64,000 bases of DNA from Echinostoma caproni (taxonomy: Eukaryota; Platyhelminthes; Trematoda; Plagiorchiida; Echinostomatidae). Positions 52,601 through 63,576 of the stretch are shown one piece after another. The translations under genes and the position numbers were made by a program. Under the pieces are notes generated by a model that did not search any database, was not told the DNA's origin, and saw only the letters and a list, made by a program, of their open reading frames with translations. The first letter of the stretch is position 1. Each line of letters opens with the position of its first letter. Where the stretch lies: NCBI GenBank assembly GCA_900618425.1, contig UZAN01040087.1:26178-90177 (forward strand), written 5' to 3'.

Positions 52601-55600
52601 CCCACAAGAAGAAGCCCTGTAATGGTTAGGAAAATCATTTACGATTGCTGTCAAAGATAAAACATCTGCCAGCACATTATGATGGCAGGCGCACACAGCA
52701 GGTCATTACAAAATTTGAACCCAAATGAGTCTTTGATATTTCTTTATGACGAACAAAAGATCAAAGACGACCTTTGGTTATACTTTTCGTGGCAGAGCCA
52801 AGTGACAATAGCCAGTTGTTAACGATTAGTAAAGCCACAGAGCCACTCAAATGAACACATTTATTCAATGCAAATAAAAACCTCGTTCCTTTGTGCGTAA
52901 CACTGTAGAATACTGACATAACATATCAATCCCTCAAATGTATCCAAGCCCCAGTTTGGCGAGTTTTCAGTAATACTGTCTGAAATGTTCGGTCACACTA
53001 GGAGTTTGCTTAATATAACTCGTGATTATGTTTACTGTGCCTATTCGAATAATTCTCTGTTACCTTCGGACTACATTTGTCCTCCCCCTCCCGCACCCAT
53101 TCGTCCGACATCACGCTTCACCACATGTGCAGAAGCTTGAAGCACTCGACTCGCGACCGGCTGTTCAGGCTCATTTGGTTCATCTGATGCACCGAATCAA
53201 AATGGCCAACACGCAGGACAAACAAGAGCGAGCACACCGACACTTAAATCGCGTGTTAGAGGTAATGGCAGCGCATCTGTCCTCGATTCTATTCCAATTA
53301 ATAGAGTTCCTTGAACGTGTAGTTGTCGATAGACTAGCGTGTTGAATCTGTTGCCTTTGAAAGGTTGTTATCGTTAGCTTTCAATATTGAGTAATTTGAT
53401 ATATGAGTATCACTGCGATCAACATTGCCGGGAAAAGGGTGAAGAGGGAAAAAGATTTAGACCTAGATTGTCCATTTGTTTTCCGAATTTCCTCTTGTCT
53501 GTTTCTAGACATCATCCACATCCACAGTTCTTTGGGTCACGTGTTTCTATGAAATTTCATTTAGAGTTGATTGTTTTTATGTGTCTGTTCATGAACCTGA
53601 AAGCAAAATGCATTATGAAACTATTTTCCCAGACGGTTTATCGAAATCAATTTGAATCTGGTTGAGTTCAGAAAATACAACTGTATAAAACAACGAGCAG
53701 TACAAACATTCGCTTCGTTTGCAACAGTGATTCATTCCACAGTGAAATAACTCGTAAAAACAAACATCGATTTCTTTGGTTTTAAATTCTGAGCATTTCC
53801 ACAAGGAAATAATGTTCACTCAGTATGGATTCGGGAAAATTTTCTTCCTCAGTATATGTGCATGGAACATTTGGGGTGTCATCTAACGATTTGATAGAAG
53901 TACATGGCTAGTTAAATACAATTTATCCTTATGATCATATCCGGTTACGTGGCAAATTAAGCTTCGGAGATCATCGAATAAAATTCCATAGCATTTATTG
54001 GTGAAACCAAGGACATAACTTTGTTTTCTATTGATGAAGTGCCCACCGGACATCCACAAAGAAGCAGAGTCCATCAGTTACCAGGTAACTTAACTGTTAC
54101 ATCAAATTTCCACCTAGTTGTAGCCAGTGCCCATGGGGGTGATTCTAAGGGAAAGCACGTTCCATTGTTCATCCTAATCCTTGCGTTTTCTCGTGTGATC
54201 CTATAATTATAATATAAAGAACTTCGGTATTATAGGCGTTCTATCATGTATCCACCTACGCATTTCTCTTCGTGGCTCACGTACCACATTGTCCTCTAAA
54301 CTTTGCGCAAAACTGAACCAATTTAAAGGAGGCTGTATCATGCACATGTGTTAACACGCATGCGCATTTTCTGACATAACTATTACAATTTAAATTCCCT
54401 AGGGTTTGATGCACCCCTAGTGAATGGTAGTATCCTAACTGTTATGCCCGTTCTCTCTCGGTGTGGGATAACTTGTGTCATTCTGTTCGAACTTTCTCCC
54501 CGGTCCCCACCACTGATATTCAGTGTTGCGCAAAATCCAAGTCGGCAGGCTCGTTACCCGGTCTGTCGCTATGAGGCCTAACGTGGTTTGCCACGACAGT
54601 TCTCAAGGATAAAAATACCAGTACCCATTTCGTAACACGATGCCCTCAAAACTGGTGGATTGACACTTTCTTCTGTTCATCCCACACGACAGTATGCAAT
54701 TTAAAGGTTAAAATGTCTCTAAGTAGATGCTTCACTGATATGATATTGTTCGAACTAGGACTTGTTTCGGTATGGGCAATGAATCTTAGTTTATAGATTT
54801 CGATCATGCACTTCTGGTTATTTTAAGTCTCCCCCAAAATAATATCGTGCGGTCATGTTTGCGCTTCCAGAAGAACACCAGTTGATTTTATAAGTTTGAA
54901 CAGCCGGAATACTGATATTCACCATCACACGCTTGTTCTGCATCTTTATCTGCATTACAGCTTGCGAAAATGGCACAAGAAACTATGGATGAGATTGTCC
55001 ACGATGTAACCCAGCAGGCTGCAACTCCTGTTGCTCGAAACGATGTGAATTCGCACCTGGACTGCTACGAAACAGTGTTTGAGAACTACAAAACGAAATG
55101 TTTCAGTATTCAACAAGTAAGTGTTCCGGAATGGATTCAGGATACTGAAAACATTCTGACGGTTATGAACAACCGCGGATGGGAGGTTCTTCTGTCTACT
55201 AACCCTGCATGATTGTAATCGCTAAAATGAAGATACAAACGCATAGGTTCATACGCCTTCACAAATACAGTGATCAAGTAACATTATTGAAAATTAAAAA
55301 TATGTTATATTGACCATAAATGGTCTTAAGTCAAAATCAAATCAGAAATCCGAATCGATCCGGGTTGCAGTAGTTGGTGTTTGGTAAGTAGCTTTTTCAA
55401 GTACAAATTGACTATTTTCGTGTCCTAATTAGGCCAGTACAGTAAGGAGACTCAATTACTCCTCCCCTATATATCCTTGAACAAAGATTGCCTTCGAAAT
55501 TATATTTTGTTTTCTCTGACCTGAATACAATTCGCCTAATCTACGGACCGAACCCATCGAATTATTTATCTTTACAATCACTACTTGGCTCAACCAGAAT

Positions 55601-56448
55601 ACTGGATTCTAACTGGATTGAAATCAAAGATTTTTCTTTCCACACATTATCAAAGTATGAAACAAGAGTTAGTCCAGCCACTAGAAGTAAAAGAACATAA
55701 TCTAATCTTTAGTCCGTGATTTTGATGAAACAAACAAATTATCGCCCCGGAGTACGTGTTTGCGAGTCCCATCATCACTGCCTGACATTTTCCGTTTATA
55801 TGTTTAATGACAGCCTGTTTGGTTGATCACATCTCGCTTCATAAAAAATTGTACTGTTTCACAGTCTACAAAAGGAAAGCATAAAATCAAATATAAAACA
55901 TTTTATAACTGTGGAGCATGTTACTAATCGATACCAGGTATGAAACATCACAATCTACCACGACTGTAAAGGCCGCACATTTAGACTGCCCTAACTTTTT
56001 TCCATTCACATCTTTAAAAACAGTTTGAAACATTAATTAAGTAAAACCATCTGTTTTTGCAGAGTTTGATAGGTCGACAAACACGGCAATCTCCGAATAG
56101 GGATTGGCGGCGTGACCCGTATACAGCCGTATACATGTGTTTAGATCAGTTTCACCACGTCAGAACGAAAGACCTCATTTGAATACCCCGTGACACAAAC
56201 CTCGTCAGAAACGGACACAGACATGGACATTAAATGAACAAATGATATCCTTCTCACACCTAATTTGGTGATATTTTGGTTTTTTTTTGTTCTCCAGTGA
56301 ATTTTCTAGACTGATAGACTCCACTTCTATCACTCTTTATTTCCAGGTTCCCGAAGTGGCCCAAGAATTGCGCAAGTTGGATCAGCTGTGCAAACAAGGT
56401 TATGAGGTGGAGAAGATTGTGCAAGCTATATTCGACGTGTGCGGTTAA
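31544..56448 (+). CDS. LGMN: Legumain (asparaginyl endopeptidase, family C13), complete 12-exon gene
   Basis: Exons: 31544-31669, 35216-35313, 38109-38190, 39538-39617, 41992-42067, 43978-44110, 46953-47074, 48256-48345, 51381-51458, 53133-53261, 54961-55116 and 56347-56448. Together they make 1,272 nt and 423 residues with all phases matching. Legumain cleaves after asparagine in acidic compartments. In flukes it is expressed in gut and excretory products and trans-processes other proteases. Seen: signal peptide (1-17), [11 protein letters not shown], catalytic His142 in TDHGAP, catalytic Cys183 in [11 protein letters not shown]1-pocket equivalents Arg40, His41, Glu181, Ser210, Ser211 and Asp227, and four C-terminal prodomain cysteines. 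Length is normal for the family. Two assembly gaps fall in introns. A second legumain begins 7 kb downstream. Confidence 0.95.
32885..33240 (-). pseudogene. LINE tail fragment in legumain intron 1
   Basis: The minus strand encodes [20 protein letters not shown] around 33110-33050, then W-H-G-G-Q-L-K-T-W, matching the C-terminal R-R-L-x-W-x-G-H ... G-x-x-x-T-W region after the reverse transcriptase of many LINEs. One in-frame stop is present, and similarity fades past 33200. Confidence 0.65.
35216..35313 (+). CDS. LGMN: Legumain 1 exon 2
   Basis: Residues 43-75: [20 protein letters not shown] and [11 protein letters not shown], strongly conserved in the family. Acceptor TTTGAG, donor CG|GTAAGT, phase 2. 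Confidence 0.93.
36691..37329. other. Assembly gap in legumain intron 2
   Basis: 639 N. The 30 bp just left of the gap (36661-36690) are identical to the 30 bp just right of it (37330-37359). Both neighbouring legumain exons are intact, so no coding sequence needs to be missing. Confidence 0.95.
38109..38190 (+). CDS. LGMN: Legumain 1 exon 3
   Basis: Residues 75-102: [20 protein letters not shown] and KVDYHGT, the conserved NPxPGxxxN and DVYxGVxxDYxG blocks. Acceptor TTTCATAG, donor ACT|GTAAGT. Confidence 0.93.
39538..39617 (+). CDS. LGMN: Legumain 1 exon 4
   Basis: Residues 103-129: [20 protein letters not shown] and GKKVLES, the VTPxxFxxVLxGD block. Acceptor CCCACAG, donor TC|GTGAGT, phase 2. 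Confidence 0.92.
41992..42067 (+). CDS. LGMN: Legumain 1 exon 5 (catalytic histidine)
   Basis: Residues 129-154: [20 protein letters not shown] and GFPNGE. His142 in TDHG is the catalytic histidine of the His-Cys dyad. Acceptor TTTCAG, donor GAG|GTAAGT. Confidence 0.94.
42714..42830 (-). repeat. tRNA-related SINE, copy C
   Basis: On the minus strand there is a B box GGTTCGATCCC, then ATGGATTCGCACTGCTGATGAG and CAACTGTCCAGTGCTTCG, as in copies A and B. It lies in legumain intron 5. Confidence 0.6.
43978..44110 (+). CDS. LGMN: Legumain 1 exon 6 (catalytic cysteine)
   Basis: Residues 155-199: includes [20 protein letters not shown]. Cys183 is the nucleophile and Glu181 an S1-pocket residue. 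The usual E-S after the cysteine is replaced by Y-A. Acceptor TTTTTAG, donor A|GTAAGT, phase 1. Confidence 0.94.
45610..45700 (-). repeat. tRNA-related SINE, copy D (head)
   Basis: The minus strand reads CCTGGGTTCGAACCTCATAT and then GATGGATTCGCAGTA, the same head and start of body as copy C. The remainder is not recognisable. It lies in legumain intron 6. Confidence 0.5.
46953..47074 (+). CDS. LGMN: Legumain 1 exon 7
   Basis: Residues 199-239: [20 protein letters not shown], then [16 protein letters not shown]. Ser210-Ser211 and Asp227 match S1-pocket positions. Acceptor CTTTCAG, donor CAC|GTAAGC. Confidence 0.94.
48256..48345 (+). CDS. LGMN: Legumain 1 exon 8
   Basis: Residues 240-269: [20 protein letters not shown] and [10 protein letters not shown], the conserved SHVMxYG end of the catalytic domain. 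Acceptor GCATTTAG, donor ATG|GTAAGT, phase 0. Confidence 0.92.
49488..50054. other. Assembly gap in legumain intron 8
   Basis: 567 N between legumain exons 8 and 9. The phases of exons 8 and 9 join without a missing exon. Confidence 0.95.
51381..51458 (+). CDS. LGMN: Legumain 1 exon 9 (linker)
   Basis: Residues 270-295: [20 protein letters not shown] and NKRNTA, the less conserved linker with the family FQG-like motif as FQA. Acceptor GATTTCTAG, donor GCA|GTAAGT. Both ends are phase 0 and fit exons 8 and 10. Confidence 0.83.
53133..53261 (+). CDS. LGMN: Legumain 1 exon 10 (activation peptide and start of prodomain)
   Basis: Residues 296-338: [20 protein letters not shown], then [20 protein letters not shown]. 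It spans the expected autoprocessing site. The acceptor after GTGCAG is preferred; one three bases further along is possible. Donor GAG|GTAATG. Confidence 0.87.
54961..55116 (+). CDS. LGMN: Legumain 1 exon 11 (C-terminal prodomain)
   Basis: Residues 339-390: includes [20 protein letters not shown] with the first two prodomain cysteines. Acceptor CATTACAG, donor CAA|GTAAGT. Confidence 0.93.
56347..56448 (+). CDS. LGMN: Legumain 1 exon 12 (C-terminus and stop)
   Basis: Residues 391-423: [20 protein letters not shown] to FDVCG and TAA at 56446. The last two cysteines complete the four-cysteine pattern of the family prodomain. Acceptor ATTTCCAG. Confidence 0.93.
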   Translation, partial: VPEVAQELRKLDQLCKQGYEVEKIVQAIFDVCG

Positions 56449-56538
56449 ATAGTTCCGCTATCCAAAAACGATCGTAATGATTAGCTAGTTGAATGGATCA
56501 TTTTTCGATCAAAATTGGAATATTCCTTGGTGATCATC

Positions 56539-56544
56539 AATAAA
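56539..56544 (+). terminator. Polyadenylation signal of legumain 1
   Basis: AATAAA about 90 bp after the stop codon, the only canonical hexamer close to the end of the gene. Confidence 0.6.
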
Positions 56545-56889
56545 TATGTGTTAAAATCATTTTTCATACAACGTTCTTGATGGAACTGGAAACACAAAGT
56601 CACAGTTCATTACATCCTATCTGATAGATGGCTGACACAATCTCAAAATATAACGTCGTCAATCCTTACAATGGAGACCGAAATGTAGGTACTCATTTTG
56701 CCACCACTAAATGGCTTGTTGGAGAAAGAGAGAGTACAGTCATTTGAGTCAAATGCCGCTATGAATTATTATTCTGTGTTAATCTCGTTTTTGTACAACC
56801 GTGGAACGGTATTAAGCCATAATATGCTGAATGATGACGGCAGTTTCGTAATCAACAAAGTCGCTTTTCACGTGATTGTTGGATTCGCG

Positions 56890-57300
56890 TTCGTGGGTTG
56901 CGTCATTACACTTGTAACCCCCTTGAGGTTGTGCCCCGGCTCTGCCCATGGCCAAAATCTGATCCATCCAGACCAAGTTTGCAACTTATTTGCATAGCTT
57001 CGCTGGTTTGCTTCCAATCTTTATTGAGTCCTTCGGCTTGTGATTGAACTGATAGGTGATCGGAGAGATCAACTTCGAAGGCCGATTTGCAGCAATCACT
57101 GATGTTGTATCGTGGGTACCCCTTATCGGTGGCCTTTTTGTGGTTGTTTGTCAAGTATAAGGGGAATGTGGCTCGTAATAAATCGTGATCCGTAACCCTA
57201 GGTGTGGACCAATGAGAACGGCAGTCTTGAATCGACCCTCTCCAGCAGTAACTGATGGCGATGTGGTCGATCTGGGTCCAGCGCAGTGAAGAGGTTGGAG
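56890..57300 (-). pseudogene. LINE endonuclease fragment (RTE-like)
   Basis: The minus strand encodes RWTQIDHIAISYCWRGSIQD, then a degenerate SDH-type segment (VTDHDLLRATFPLYL) and NISDCCKSAFEVDLS. This matches the end of the apurinic-type endonuclease in RTE-like LINEs (Q-I-D-H-I ... S-D-H-x-L). A stop precedes it near 57310, so the upstream part of the domain is broken. Confidence 0.65.
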
Positions 57301-57834
57301 GTTTTCATCTAAGGCGGTGTCGTTTCTTGTGCGATAAGTTCATATTTGACAGGAACAATCCGTGGTCCGCACAGAGTTAAATTAGGCGATCTCCGTTGTG
57401 CATCCGGTTGGCTGGGTTGCCACAGTGAGCTATGTTTGCCGAGGCAGGTAGTGGGTGAAATAAAGCCCAGGGTGGGAAAGCTAATACCTCGCATGAGAGT
57501 ATTAAAACCCTAATCAGGAGACTGGGTCACATAGGTCCCGTCCCCGGATGGGGTCCTCGGGATGAACGTATCCGATAATTAGAGACACTGATTGATATAG
57601 CTGGGTGTCGTAAACAGTGGCGTTCGTGCATCTTGGCAATTTCTCTGCAACATCAATCCGCTGAAATTCTAAATTCTCTCTTTGGTCCTACTGCCAACCT
57701 TTCGGTTTTTTCCTAATGTTCATCCAAATGGGCAACAAAAAGACAGCAACTAAAACCGGTGCACGCTAGTGCATGGTTAAGGGTTGTAAAAACTTAAACT
57801 GAAACCGAAACTCAACCATTCGCACAGGCGGATC

Positions 57835-60030
57835 AGTGCGAAAGTATTACAATTACTAATATTCTGAAGAAAACTGTCTTCGCCGTATTTTCCAAGCAAG
57901 CAGCAAGATGGAAAACATACTGAACAACTTCCATAAAATTAATATGCATTTTTTCCATATGTTTTCTCTCATCTGGAATTCTATCTCATCCGTAGTTAAA
58001 AAGATCGTTCAACGCGAAAAAGCCAGATGGTAAAACTCCAAGAATAGTTTCGCGTTAGCCTATATTAATGAATATTGTAGTCCGTACATAAGACGAGTTT
58101 TATTACAGTGCGATTGTTCCATCATTTTCGGTCGTCTCGTCCCACTCACCCGTGACTGTAAACAAGTAAATTCCCTCTGACCCCTAATGCGATCTGACTG
58201 GATCATATTCCGCGATCTGCGGCGCTTAAAATCCCTCACCCAACATGAGACCGACTTGTACGTTTTGCAATGCTCTTGTCGTTACGTCCAGTCCATCCGA
58301 GTGCTGATGACAATCCTGCACAGTCCAAGTTCACTGGGCCTGCTGAAGACTTAGGGCTGTTAACAAGGTGTAGTTTCTCGCTCGACGTAGCTGGGCAAGC
58401 ACCAGGTCCCTTGTTGTGGTTGAACCATTCGACCGATCGATAAATGAACCCTATCGGTCATGTGATTTTCGGGCCAGCACAGGAGAAGGATAGGTTCTGA
58501 ATCCGATGCTGCCTAAGTGTTGGGAAAGAATCACCACAAGAGAATCAGTTGTGGAACGATCCGCCATGTGGCAAATTCCGAATGGAAAATGCTCAAGCGA
58601 CGATGACACTGGACCAACCCCTAACCAGTATAAGATACACGCACTATTTTTCGAAGCGGGTTTGGTAAACAGATAATCATAATAAAACTTTGAACTTGTC
58701 TTAATAACAGACAACAATATTTCCTAATGTAGGCCCACGCACAACTCTTCTTGATTTTTTTCTAACTGGTTGTTTTTTAGTTGAACGATCTGGATAAATA
58801 CTTTTGAGATAGAATTTCGAAACAAAGAAAGAACAAATATTACGGGAATAAATATATTCATATCATAAAAGTTGTTCCATATGTTTTCCATTCTGCTGCT
58901 TGCATAGCAAAACCAGGTGAACATAGTTCTCTTCAACCTTCAAAATGGTAGCAGTTGAATACATTGGCATTGCGCCACACCATCCACCAATCTGTGTTCC
59001 TGTGGAACCCTTAACATTGGCCGTACCACCCACCGCTTGTCCGAACGCATTTGAGAACACCATCCCAGTTGGCTTAGTCGCGAATTGACGAGAAGCGGGG
59101 GTACGGCAATTCCGGCTCGTTTGATCGAATCCAAACATCGTGTCAGAATGATTGAGTCAGTCAGGCCAATCTACACGATCACCGGGGTGAGATCGAAGCA
59201 GGTTTAGCATCGCTTATTTTCCACGGTTGAAGTGATCGCGATTCCTTTGAACTACCCCCTCCTTGTTCGTTCAAAAACAGCCAGTCTGAGCTCTGGATTT
59301 ACCATGACGCTAGAGCGGCATAAAGCCGGTTATAAACCGAATGTCAAACGGTTTATGTATCTGATACATTTTACAGTACAAATGGTATTTACAGAATGTT
59401 TGAACTCTTATTCACCCCTACTGTATTGTTCGTGGTATCCATACACGCACAGAGCAACGCAGAACTTATCTAAGTTTTCTCAGGATCATTGGCACTTACA
59501 TACCTGTGCTAACCACAGCAGTGCCTCTTAGAGCAACGACGAAATCAGACGGGTTGATGACCAAAGGTAATCGTAGCCAGGGTCTAACGCACCCCTTACC
59601 TTGTTTTGAGTGATCTACCTCTAGTTGGGAATAACGGCAATTTATTGTGATATAAGAACAGGATTAGGAACAGACGGTCATCATACTGGTTGTTATCATG
59701 GCTTGAAGAGTTTTGCATGGGCCTACATTAGGAAATATTGTTGTCTGTTATTAAGACAAGTTCAAAGTTTTATTATGATTATCTGTTTACCAAACCCGCT
59801 TCGAAAAATAGTGCGTGTATCTTATACTGGTTAGGGGTTGGTCCAGTGTCATCGTCGCTTGAGCATTTTCCATTCGGAATTTGCCACATGGCGGATCGTT
59901 CCACAACTGATTCTCTTGTGGTGATTCCCCACCAAAACTTAAGCAGCACACTAACAGCAGGTGTGTCTTCACCACAAGGATGGACTATATGTGACAACAA
60001 GAGCATCACAAAAAGGACAAGACAATGTGA
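57835..60030. repeat. Nested inverted-repeat complex with identical 209-bp arms
   Basis: Bases 58528-58736 and 59719-59927 are reverse complements with no difference seen over 209 bp. The outer flanks, 58262-58320 and about 59945-60025, are also inverted copies but diverged. A third inverted copy of the inner part (about 58795-58930) lies at 57895-58045. The left arm sits inside a roughly 510-bp insertion that splits the dispersed repeat also seen at 22.9 kb. No transposase is visible. Confidence 0.7.
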
Positions 60031-60089
60031 AACGACGGAGCAATCACACTATCCACTTAGCAACATGACATCTTAAATTGATATTCAGA

Positions 60090-60720
60090 CAGCTTAAATG
60101 AAAAGGTTATGGTAATTGCTCTCGCGTAAGCCTGAGGAAAGAGTAGCACAAAGCACGGTGATTGATAGAGTCGAAACCCGTCTGATGTTCCCACAAACGA
60201 CCTTAGTTTGTCATCTACCTGTTTGCAATGTTCCAGCAGCTGGTGAAGGATGCAGATTTGATCCATGCAAACACGGTGTGCCCGAAACCAGGCCTGCTAC
60301 GGGAAGATTTGTCTCTCGTGAAATGGACTCGGTTTATGTAAAAAAACGGATCCTAACAGCGTCGATGCTATCGCACTCGGGCTTGAACCCTTTCACTTTT
60401 CAAAAACCATTGACACAGCCCATATTGTACGTAGATGTAACAATCGATCCTTTCCCTATATAGGCCCATTTTCATCATCCCAGATTTTCGAAAACAGCCG
60501 AGAAAACTCTTTTACGAAAACTTCCACATCGTCTTTAAAAAGGTCCGAATGTAGGCTTCAAACACTTTAGATGCCTTATGACCTTCAAGGGTTTGGAGAT
60601 CCTTTTTGATATCTGCTTCTGTGGGTTGTGCGGTGGTAAGTGATCAGGGGGCACTCTCAAGAGACTCACTTGAATTATTCAGCGCGAGAGGCTGGTTGAA
60701 ATGCGATTTGAAGTGCTATG
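60090..60720 (-). pseudogene. RTE-like LINE reverse transcriptase fragment
   Basis: The minus strand from about 60640 encodes TAQPTEADIKKDLQTLEGHK, the pre-RT stretch in front of the G-x-D motif. Around 60290-60060 it encodes FGHTVCMDQICILHQLLEHC, equivalent to the F-R-x-G-R-x-x-x-D-Q-I-x-x-L-R-x-x-x-E RT motif. Frames change in between. It is upstream-to-downstream inverted relative to the endonuclease at 57 kb, so the two are separate insertions. Confidence 0.65.
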
Positions 60721-61038
60721 ACTAGTGTCCCTAGAATCAGTGAAGGCTATATATTAGCTTGCCGCCTACTTTGCTAATTGTTTTACTACCCCACTGTCTT
60801 TTGTGGCCAGTAGTATCCAGTAGTTCCCTTTGCCTGTAGTGCCCATCAGCCTTCTCAGACATATTTTAAGCTCTTTGTGAGAATGGCTATTCATCATACA
60901 CGCTGATCACCTTGATGATCCGACAATGATAAAGAGGTTGGAGAGAACAGGAGGAAACCCTATGTACTAAACCCCATGAGGTACTGCTATAACTGTGTAA
61001 ACTATAGTTCAGTACATTGCGTTTGGAACGATTGAATA

Positions 61039-63240
61039 GTGTTGTTCTACACTCCTTGTTGGTCTGGTGTTTACTCCTGCAAACAACTCGTTTTGACGAT
61101 TGACCTGTCCGGTTTTGTCAGAAAGATTGCTGTCAAGCTCAGTGCACCTGTTTTTGTAAAGCTATCAAATCGTATAGAAATCCTTGCACAAACCGGTGAT
61201 TGGTCAGAGTTAAAGCATGTAGACCGCTACGAACGAAAGTCATTCACGTACCCTGTTTATTTAAACTGGTTCCTACGTGATAAATCTGAGTCCACATTTG
61301 TGACGATGAAGGACAGACAGATAGCATAATGAGCATATGCTAAAAGGTCTTTCCTCATTGTCTGAACAACATCTAGCCGTAGCAATGAATAACGTCAAGA
61401 TGAACCTCATCGGACAGCGGACAGTACTCGAGTGCGCTTAGGTCTCCATCCATATTCACGGTATTCTTCCTAGGCATTTTACGAAGAAGCTCATGTAAAC
61501 TGTGGTGGAATTTATTTCCTTTTTTCAGGCTATAGTTTGTAGGCAAACACGCAACAATCACGCCTGTGAACTGTTCGTTTGGTTTCTGTGTTTTTTTTAC
61601 TCTAGATGGACTTCAGAGTCTCACTGCTCCCTATCAGCTGTCCACCGAGGTTCAGTTCAGTGGAGTAGGCTTAGCCTTCACCCTCAATGCAGTAACAAAT
61701 CCTTCAAGCTGATTCGCCGGGGCCCAGGGAGGCTTATTTTCGGATCGAGGGAGACGAAAGAAGGATTATTGAGCTCAAGTTATGGATGAATGATTCCAAG
61801 GGGCAACATGTGTCAATCGCTAGAAGTTAGAGCACTAGAAGCACACCAGCTTTCTTCTAAAGTGCAACAATGTTTCCATGTTGAAGGAAGCAAGCTTGAG
61901 CACAGACTGAGATCAGAGGAATAAAACGGTAGAGTCCGATTGGCATGGTTCTGCTGAAGTAGTTCTCGAGGAGGGTGAAGGCAAGCTAAAACATGACTGC
62001 ATAACATTAGATCTATTGGGAAGTGAGGAGGCAGTTAAACAGGGACGTGCTATAAGCCTTGGAGGGTTGGATAGACGTGATAAACGCAGTTTTCGAGAGG
62101 AAGAAAGTTCATCAGTGAGTACGGAAAATTTGAGCTTTTATGGAAGGGTAAGTAAACAGTGAAATACTTCTATAATATTATTCACAACCAGAATGAAGAC
62201 CACGTTCTCTGCAGGCTAAAAAATTAAAAACACTACCTGGATTTTACCGAACAGCCGATAAACTCCATATGAAATATGAATAGGTACGTAAACTTCGGTA
62301 GTAGAGAATTTATCAATACAAATTATTGACAAGTGGTGCAAACAAATAACTTCCCGTTTCACTGCCTTAAATTTGGCCTGAACGAAGGCGTTCTTGATAG
62401 GATTCCATCAACAGAAAAATTGGAATATGTCGGTGATGCAGTTTTGTACGCGGCCTTTGTCTGAAGATGAACACCGAATTGAGTTTCGTCTATTTTCGTT
62501 TGTTCCCGTCGTATATTTCAAACTACAAAATTTCGCTTATATGGTGGTATCCCATCTTGATGAAATTAAATGTCTAACGATTCGATATGTGCGAAATTAG
62601 GAGAGATCACTAACTGCTGCAAGGTGAATAACATTGTCATACTTCTATGTGTGCCATATTGTCTGAATTTACTGCATCCAGTGTTAGATACGGGTTTGTT
62701 AGAACCCATTTGAACGGTGCCTTTTAGATTATTTTATTCACAATGTGCCTGTGTGGAAGCAGAATCTTCTGCCATTGATTGGGAAAGTTGATAAAAAGCA
62801 GTTCATAGCAAAAGCACAAGGTGGAATGACTCAGTATATCAGAAGTCTGCAAAAACTCAATGCCACTTGGAAGCTACTGGTGAATGTTATTTTTACTTAA
62901 AGCTGCAAGCGAAACTTTAATTCAAAAATAATTAGCATAAACGATAAATCAGGATGAGTAAATATTGTTTGCATATAATTCACTTAACTTAGCGAATAAA
63001 GCTATCGGACATCGGAAATTCCGTGAATACAGGGCCATGTGCCCACCAGATGGCCTGCATTGGCTATAACACATTGTGTGACTGAGTATGATATTTTATT
63101 TACAATTCGTACGCATCGTGTTATATGATGACAAGATTAAAGTTGTGACTATAAAAACTGTGTTCTAGTGGTGGATAATCACACACTCAGGTGTATCATT
63201 GCAAAAGAAAATGGAATCCTAACTCGAGGTCACATTATGC
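61039..63240. other. Intergenic stretch before legumain 2, nothing recognised
   Basis: Open frames such as 61039-61329 show no similarity I recognise. No clear repeat family or exon is seen. Confidence 0.4.
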
Positions 63241-63453
63241 AGTTCAGCTCAATAGACAATAGGACAATAAAAACAAAGAAATAATATTGTTTTGGAGACT
63301 GTATATGCGGGCCTTTAAATCAATAACCATTGGCACATTTGGAGTCCATGCGTAATCGACTCCATTTACTAGGTGTCTTGTTGAGTTATCCCCGCACGCG
63401 ACCAGTTTACGGCCCGAATGGACACGGTCAGGGTACATTCCAAGAGCCTCAGA

Positions 63454-63576
63454 ATGTTGATTCTTTGGCTACTATGGATAGGACTATGGCTAACTAGCGT
63501 AAAGTCAGAATACACATCCAGGAACTGGGCCATATTGGTAGCTGGATCGTCTTGGTGGGACAATTACCGACACCAG
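63454..63576 (+). CDS. LGMN: Second legumain, exon 1 (partial gene, runs off the right edge)
   Basis: ATG at 63454 opens MLILWLLWIGLWLTSVKS, a hydrophobic signal peptide, then RNWAILVAGSSWWDNYRHQ and donor CAG|GTAAGT at 63577. Length (41 codons), phase and end point match exon 1 of the upstream legumain, so this is a tandem paralogue. Arg and His of the S1 pocket are kept, but the usual S-N-G-W reads S-S-W-W. The remaining exons must lie beyond the window, since the first gene has a 3.5-kb first intron. Confidence 0.88.
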
